DNA of 7,284 bases from Bacteroidales bacterium. GTDB lineage: Bacteria; Bacteroidota; Bacteroidia; Bacteroidales; UBA932. The translations under genes were made by a program, and so were the position numbers. A model generated the notes under the pieces. It made no database searches. It was not told where the DNA came from and saw only the letters and a list, made by a program, of their open reading frames with translations. Of the stretch, positions 5,570-7,284 are shown piece after piece. Position 1 is the first letter of the stretch. Every line of letters begins with the position of its first letter. The stretch spans positions 1 through 7,284 of the forward strand of contig JAIKYL010000006.1 in assembly GCA_024683255.1 (NCBI GenBank), in the 5' to 3' direction.

Positions 5570-6379
5570 ATGAAAACCATCTCCCGCAGCTTCTACAGCA
5601 TGCCGGTTAACTGCCTTTTCTTTGTGGTGGTTCCCCTTTTCTATTTCCTTTTCGTGCTGGCGTATGATCCGTTTGACATTTCGGAGTTCCTGGCAGTGGG
5701 TAAAGAAAAGTTTACGCTTAACCTAATTCTCACCACACTTATACTGCTGGGTGTGCTGACGATCTCCCGCATGCTGCTGTTCATTCTTAGGCGTATCATA
5801 GATCTCAACTGGTCGCTCTACATAGTCTGGTGCGTAGGAGAAGTGGTGTTTGCGGGTCTCATGTTCTCCATCCTGCTGGGTATCGGCTGGGCTGGCGTGC
5901 ATCCGTACCTTTGGGTAATGACCCGCTGCATCCTCATGCTGGCAGGTATCCTGGTGTTCCCGTATGCCATCATTTCCATGGCCGTCCAGCTATACATCCT
6001 TAACAAACGGGCCAAGGGACCCGTGGTGGACGAAAAGACCCTCATCCGCTTCCACGACGAGCAGAAACGCCTTAAACTCATTGTGTCATCGGAAGCCGTG
6101 CTGTACATTGAAGCGGAAGAAAACTACGTACACATTGTACACCTGGACAACGGTCGGGTAAGGGACTTCCCCCTCCGCTCCTCCATGCGCGCGCTGGAGG
6201 AAATGCTCTCCCGTCACGGTCTAATACGCTGCCACCGCTCCTACTTTATCAACGCCGCCCACGTGGATCTGGTGCGAAAGGACGCCAACGGCTTCGCCCT
6301 GGCCCAGCTGGACCACGACGGCCTCAAACCCATCCCCGTCTCCAAACGCTACTACGAGTCCGTTACCGCTTTGCTTTAG
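5570..6379 (+). CDS. Membrane-anchored LytTR-domain transcriptional regulator, 269 aa
   Basis: DNA-binding regulator tethered to the inner membrane. The N-terminal half has about four hydrophobic segments (near 13-32, 49-73, 83-106 and 112-143), followed by a basic turn NKRAKG and a short linker. The LytTR domain runs from about 165 to 268, with IEAEENYVHI at 180-189, LIRCHRSYFIN at 218-228 and IPVSKRYYESV at 255-265, all characteristic of the family. There is no receiver (REC) domain, so it is not a classical response regulator. The membrane part either senses a signal itself or pairs with another membrane protein; no histidine kinase is encoded here. ATG 5570 is 20 bp downstream of a strong TATATTTG element and gives a basic MKTISRSF before the first helix. 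It is divergent from the GT8 operon with a 169-bp shared spacer, and convergent with the GH97 gene. Target genes are inferred, not shown. Confidence 0.92.
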   Translation: MKTISRSFYSMPVNCLFFVVVPLFYFLFVLAYDPFDISEFLAVGKEKFTLNLILTTLILLGVLTISRMLLFILRRIIDLNWSLYIVWCVGEVVFAGLMFSILLGIGWAGVHPYLWVMTRCILMLAGILVFPYAIISMAVQLYILNKRAKGPVVDEKTLIRFHDEQKRLKLIVSSEAVLYIEAEENYVHIVHLDNGRVRDFPLRSSMRALEEMLSRHGLIRCHRSYFINAAHVDLVRKDANGFALAQLDHDGLKPIPVSKRYYESVTALL

Positions 6380-6397
6380 AACGGCACTATCTGCAGT

Positions 6398-6450
6398 CTA
6401 AGTCAGTAGTGACAATCTTGGTCAAGAAAAACGGCCAAAACGTGACTTAG
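6398..6450. repeat. Inverted repeat in the convergent spacer between the LytTR and GH97 genes
   Basis: CTAAGTCA (6398-6405) and TGACTTAG (6443-6450) are a perfect 8-bp inverted pair separated by 37 nt. Inside lie TGAC (6410-6413) and GTCA (6421-6424), which could form a small inner stem. No run of T follows on either strand, so this is not a convincing intrinsic terminator, although it is where both convergent transcripts must end. The rest of the 104-bp spacer shows nothing else I can support. Confidence 0.4.
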
Positions 6451-6483
6451 GTCGTCGCTGATGGACGTTGGGGCAGAAATAAG

Positions 6484-7284
6484 CTACATTATCACCACTC
6501 CGCCGTTGCAGGGGATGCGGACTTTGAGGCTGCGGTCCTTTTTGAGGTTTTGCTGCTTGCAGGAGCCCTGGAGGGCATCGTCATCGGCATAGACTGTAAC
6601 GGCCGATGAGCCCATGAATGACAGATCCAGCTTCACTTCCAGCGGCTCTTCCTGGGCGTTGATGCCGGCCACGTACCAGCGGTTACCGCAGCGGCGGGCC
6701 AGGATGGCGTATTTGCCCGGATAGCCGTCCAGGAAACGGACCTCATCCCAAAGGGTGGGAACGTCTTTCATGAAATCCACGGCCCAGGCGGGAGCGTCCG
6801 TAAGATTCTCCGGGCTCATGGCAAAGTGCTGCACGGGGCTCTGGAAGAGGATGGCCGTTGCCAGGGCGAAGACGTCCGATGTGCAGCGACGGGACCCGCG
6901 GCGGGACAGGTCGTTGTTCACATTGTACACCTTATTGAGCGTGCTGCCACCAAAGTCCATGGCCGCCACGGTGTTGCGGATGAAGGGGTGCATGGAAGCC
7001 TGCTGGGCCTCCGTGTCGCAGCGATGCTGGGAGAAGTTCAGGTTCTCGCTGGCCAGCACAGCCTCGGCCGATGCAAAGTTGGGATACATCCTTTCCCAGC
7101 CGCGCGGCAGGGTGCAGCCGTGGAAGACGCACTGCAGGCCGAAATCGTTGGCATCGGCCAGGATTTCCTCATAAAGCTGCATGGTCACCTGCTTGTCGGA
7201 ACCAAAGAAGTCCACCTTGATGCCTTTCACACCCAGATCCCTCAGCCAGGCCATTTCCTTGCGGCGGGCGATGAGGTTGTTCAT
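6484..7284 (-). CDS. GH97 glycoside hydrolase, retaining (alpha-galactosidase-like) type, C-terminal part
   Basis: The last 266 codons of a family GH97 enzyme, typically an exported Bacteroidetes exo-hydrolase of about 650-700 residues. Counting from the window edge, GIKVDFFGSDKQ is 21-32, HGCTLPRGWERMYPN is 55-69 and the Glu-rich stretch EAVLASEN 74-81 follows. Asp25 in KVDF is the expected nucleophile of the retaining subgroup; inverting SusB-type alpha-glucosidases lack it. Glu80 lies 55 residues later, the spacing I recall between the nucleophile and acid/base of the Bacteroides thetaiotaomicron retaining GH97 alpha-galactosidase (Asp415/Glu470). NRWYVAGINAQEEPLEVKLDLSF (within 201-223) begins the C-terminal beta-sandwich typical of GH97, and the protein ends normally at GGVVIM. 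The frame is open to the right edge, so the Met at 7284 is internal and the signal peptide is outside. Likely substrates are alpha-galactosides; a related sugar such as beta-L-arabinopyranoside is possible. Confidence 0.9.
   Translation of the reverse strand: MNNLIARRKEMAWLRDLGVKGIKVDFFGSDKQVTMQLYEEILADANDFGLQCVFHGCTLPRGWERMYPNFASAEAVLASENLNFSQHRCDTEAQQASMHPFIRNTVAAMDFGGSTLNKVYNVNNDLSRRGSRRCTSDVFALATAILFQSPVQHFAMSPENLTDAPAWAVDFMKDVPTLWDEVRFLDGYPGKYAILARRCGNRWYVAGINAQEEPLEVKLDLSFMGSSAVTVYADDDALQGSCKQQNLKKDRSLKVRIPCNGGVVIM

Noticed and set aside
1..7284. CRISPR arrays, insertion sequences, tRNA or rRNA genes, riboswitches, toxin-antitoxin or defence genes
   Set aside because: None seen. Spacers are 10-169 bp, there are no regularly spaced repeats, transposase motifs or tRNA-like cloverleaf, and every long open frame is accounted for by the metabolic and envelope genes.

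Overview
The window looks like a chromosomal segment of a Bacteroidota bacterium, most likely of the order Bacteroidales and probably gut-associated. Coding DNA is GC-rich and the spacers are AT-rich. Four gene starts are preceded by the Bacteroidetes-type -7 element TAnnTTTG, with no purine-rich Shine-Dalgarno sequence. The gene content also fits: a ROK hexokinase of the Bacteroides RokA type, an FHS-family sugar permease, a GH97 glycoside hydrolase and a membrane-anchored LytTR regulator. Genus cannot be fixed from the sequence alone.

Layout from left to right. (1) Positions 1-147, minus strand: the first 49 codons of pyruvate, phosphate dikinase, with its own promoter in the 135-bp spacer that also holds the terminator of the next gene. 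(2) 283-2539, minus strand: a two-gene sugar cassette read permease first, then ROK kinase, 10 bp apart. It has a TATATTTG promoter upstream and a strong intrinsic terminator downstream. (3) 2699-5400, minus strand: a probable three-gene operon. It holds a GT8 glycosyltransferase, a PlsC-like acyltransferase whose start overlaps the GT8 stop by 10 nt, and an exported lipoprotein of the endonuclease/exonuclease/phosphatase (EEP) superfamily, ending at a 14-bp hairpin terminator. (4) 5401-5569: a divergent regulatory region with two opposed promoters and a repeated 19-21 bp motif. (5) 5570-6379, plus strand: a LytTR DNA-binding protein with about four membrane helices. (6) 6484-7284, minus strand: the C-terminal part of a retaining-type GH97 enzyme, convergent with the LytTR gene and cut by the window edge.

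How the genes may work together: the permease and kinase give a direct route from an imported hexose (or amino sugar) to its 6-phosphate, feeding glycolysis, in which PPDK acts at the phosphoenolpyruvate-pyruvate node. The GH97 enzyme could release such sugars from alpha-linked glycans, although it is a separate transcription unit here. The GT8-acyltransferase-EEP group looks like a small envelope or glycolipid module. The divergent LytTR gene is the natural candidate regulator of that module, because one copy of the repeat lies inside the lytTR promoter and the other just upstream of the GT8 promoter.

Most of the window is ordinary Bacteroidales metabolism. The least explained part is the LytTR-GT8-acyltransferase-EEP locus and its repeat-bearing divergent promoter. 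No CRISPR array, insertion sequence, tRNA, rRNA or phage gene was seen.
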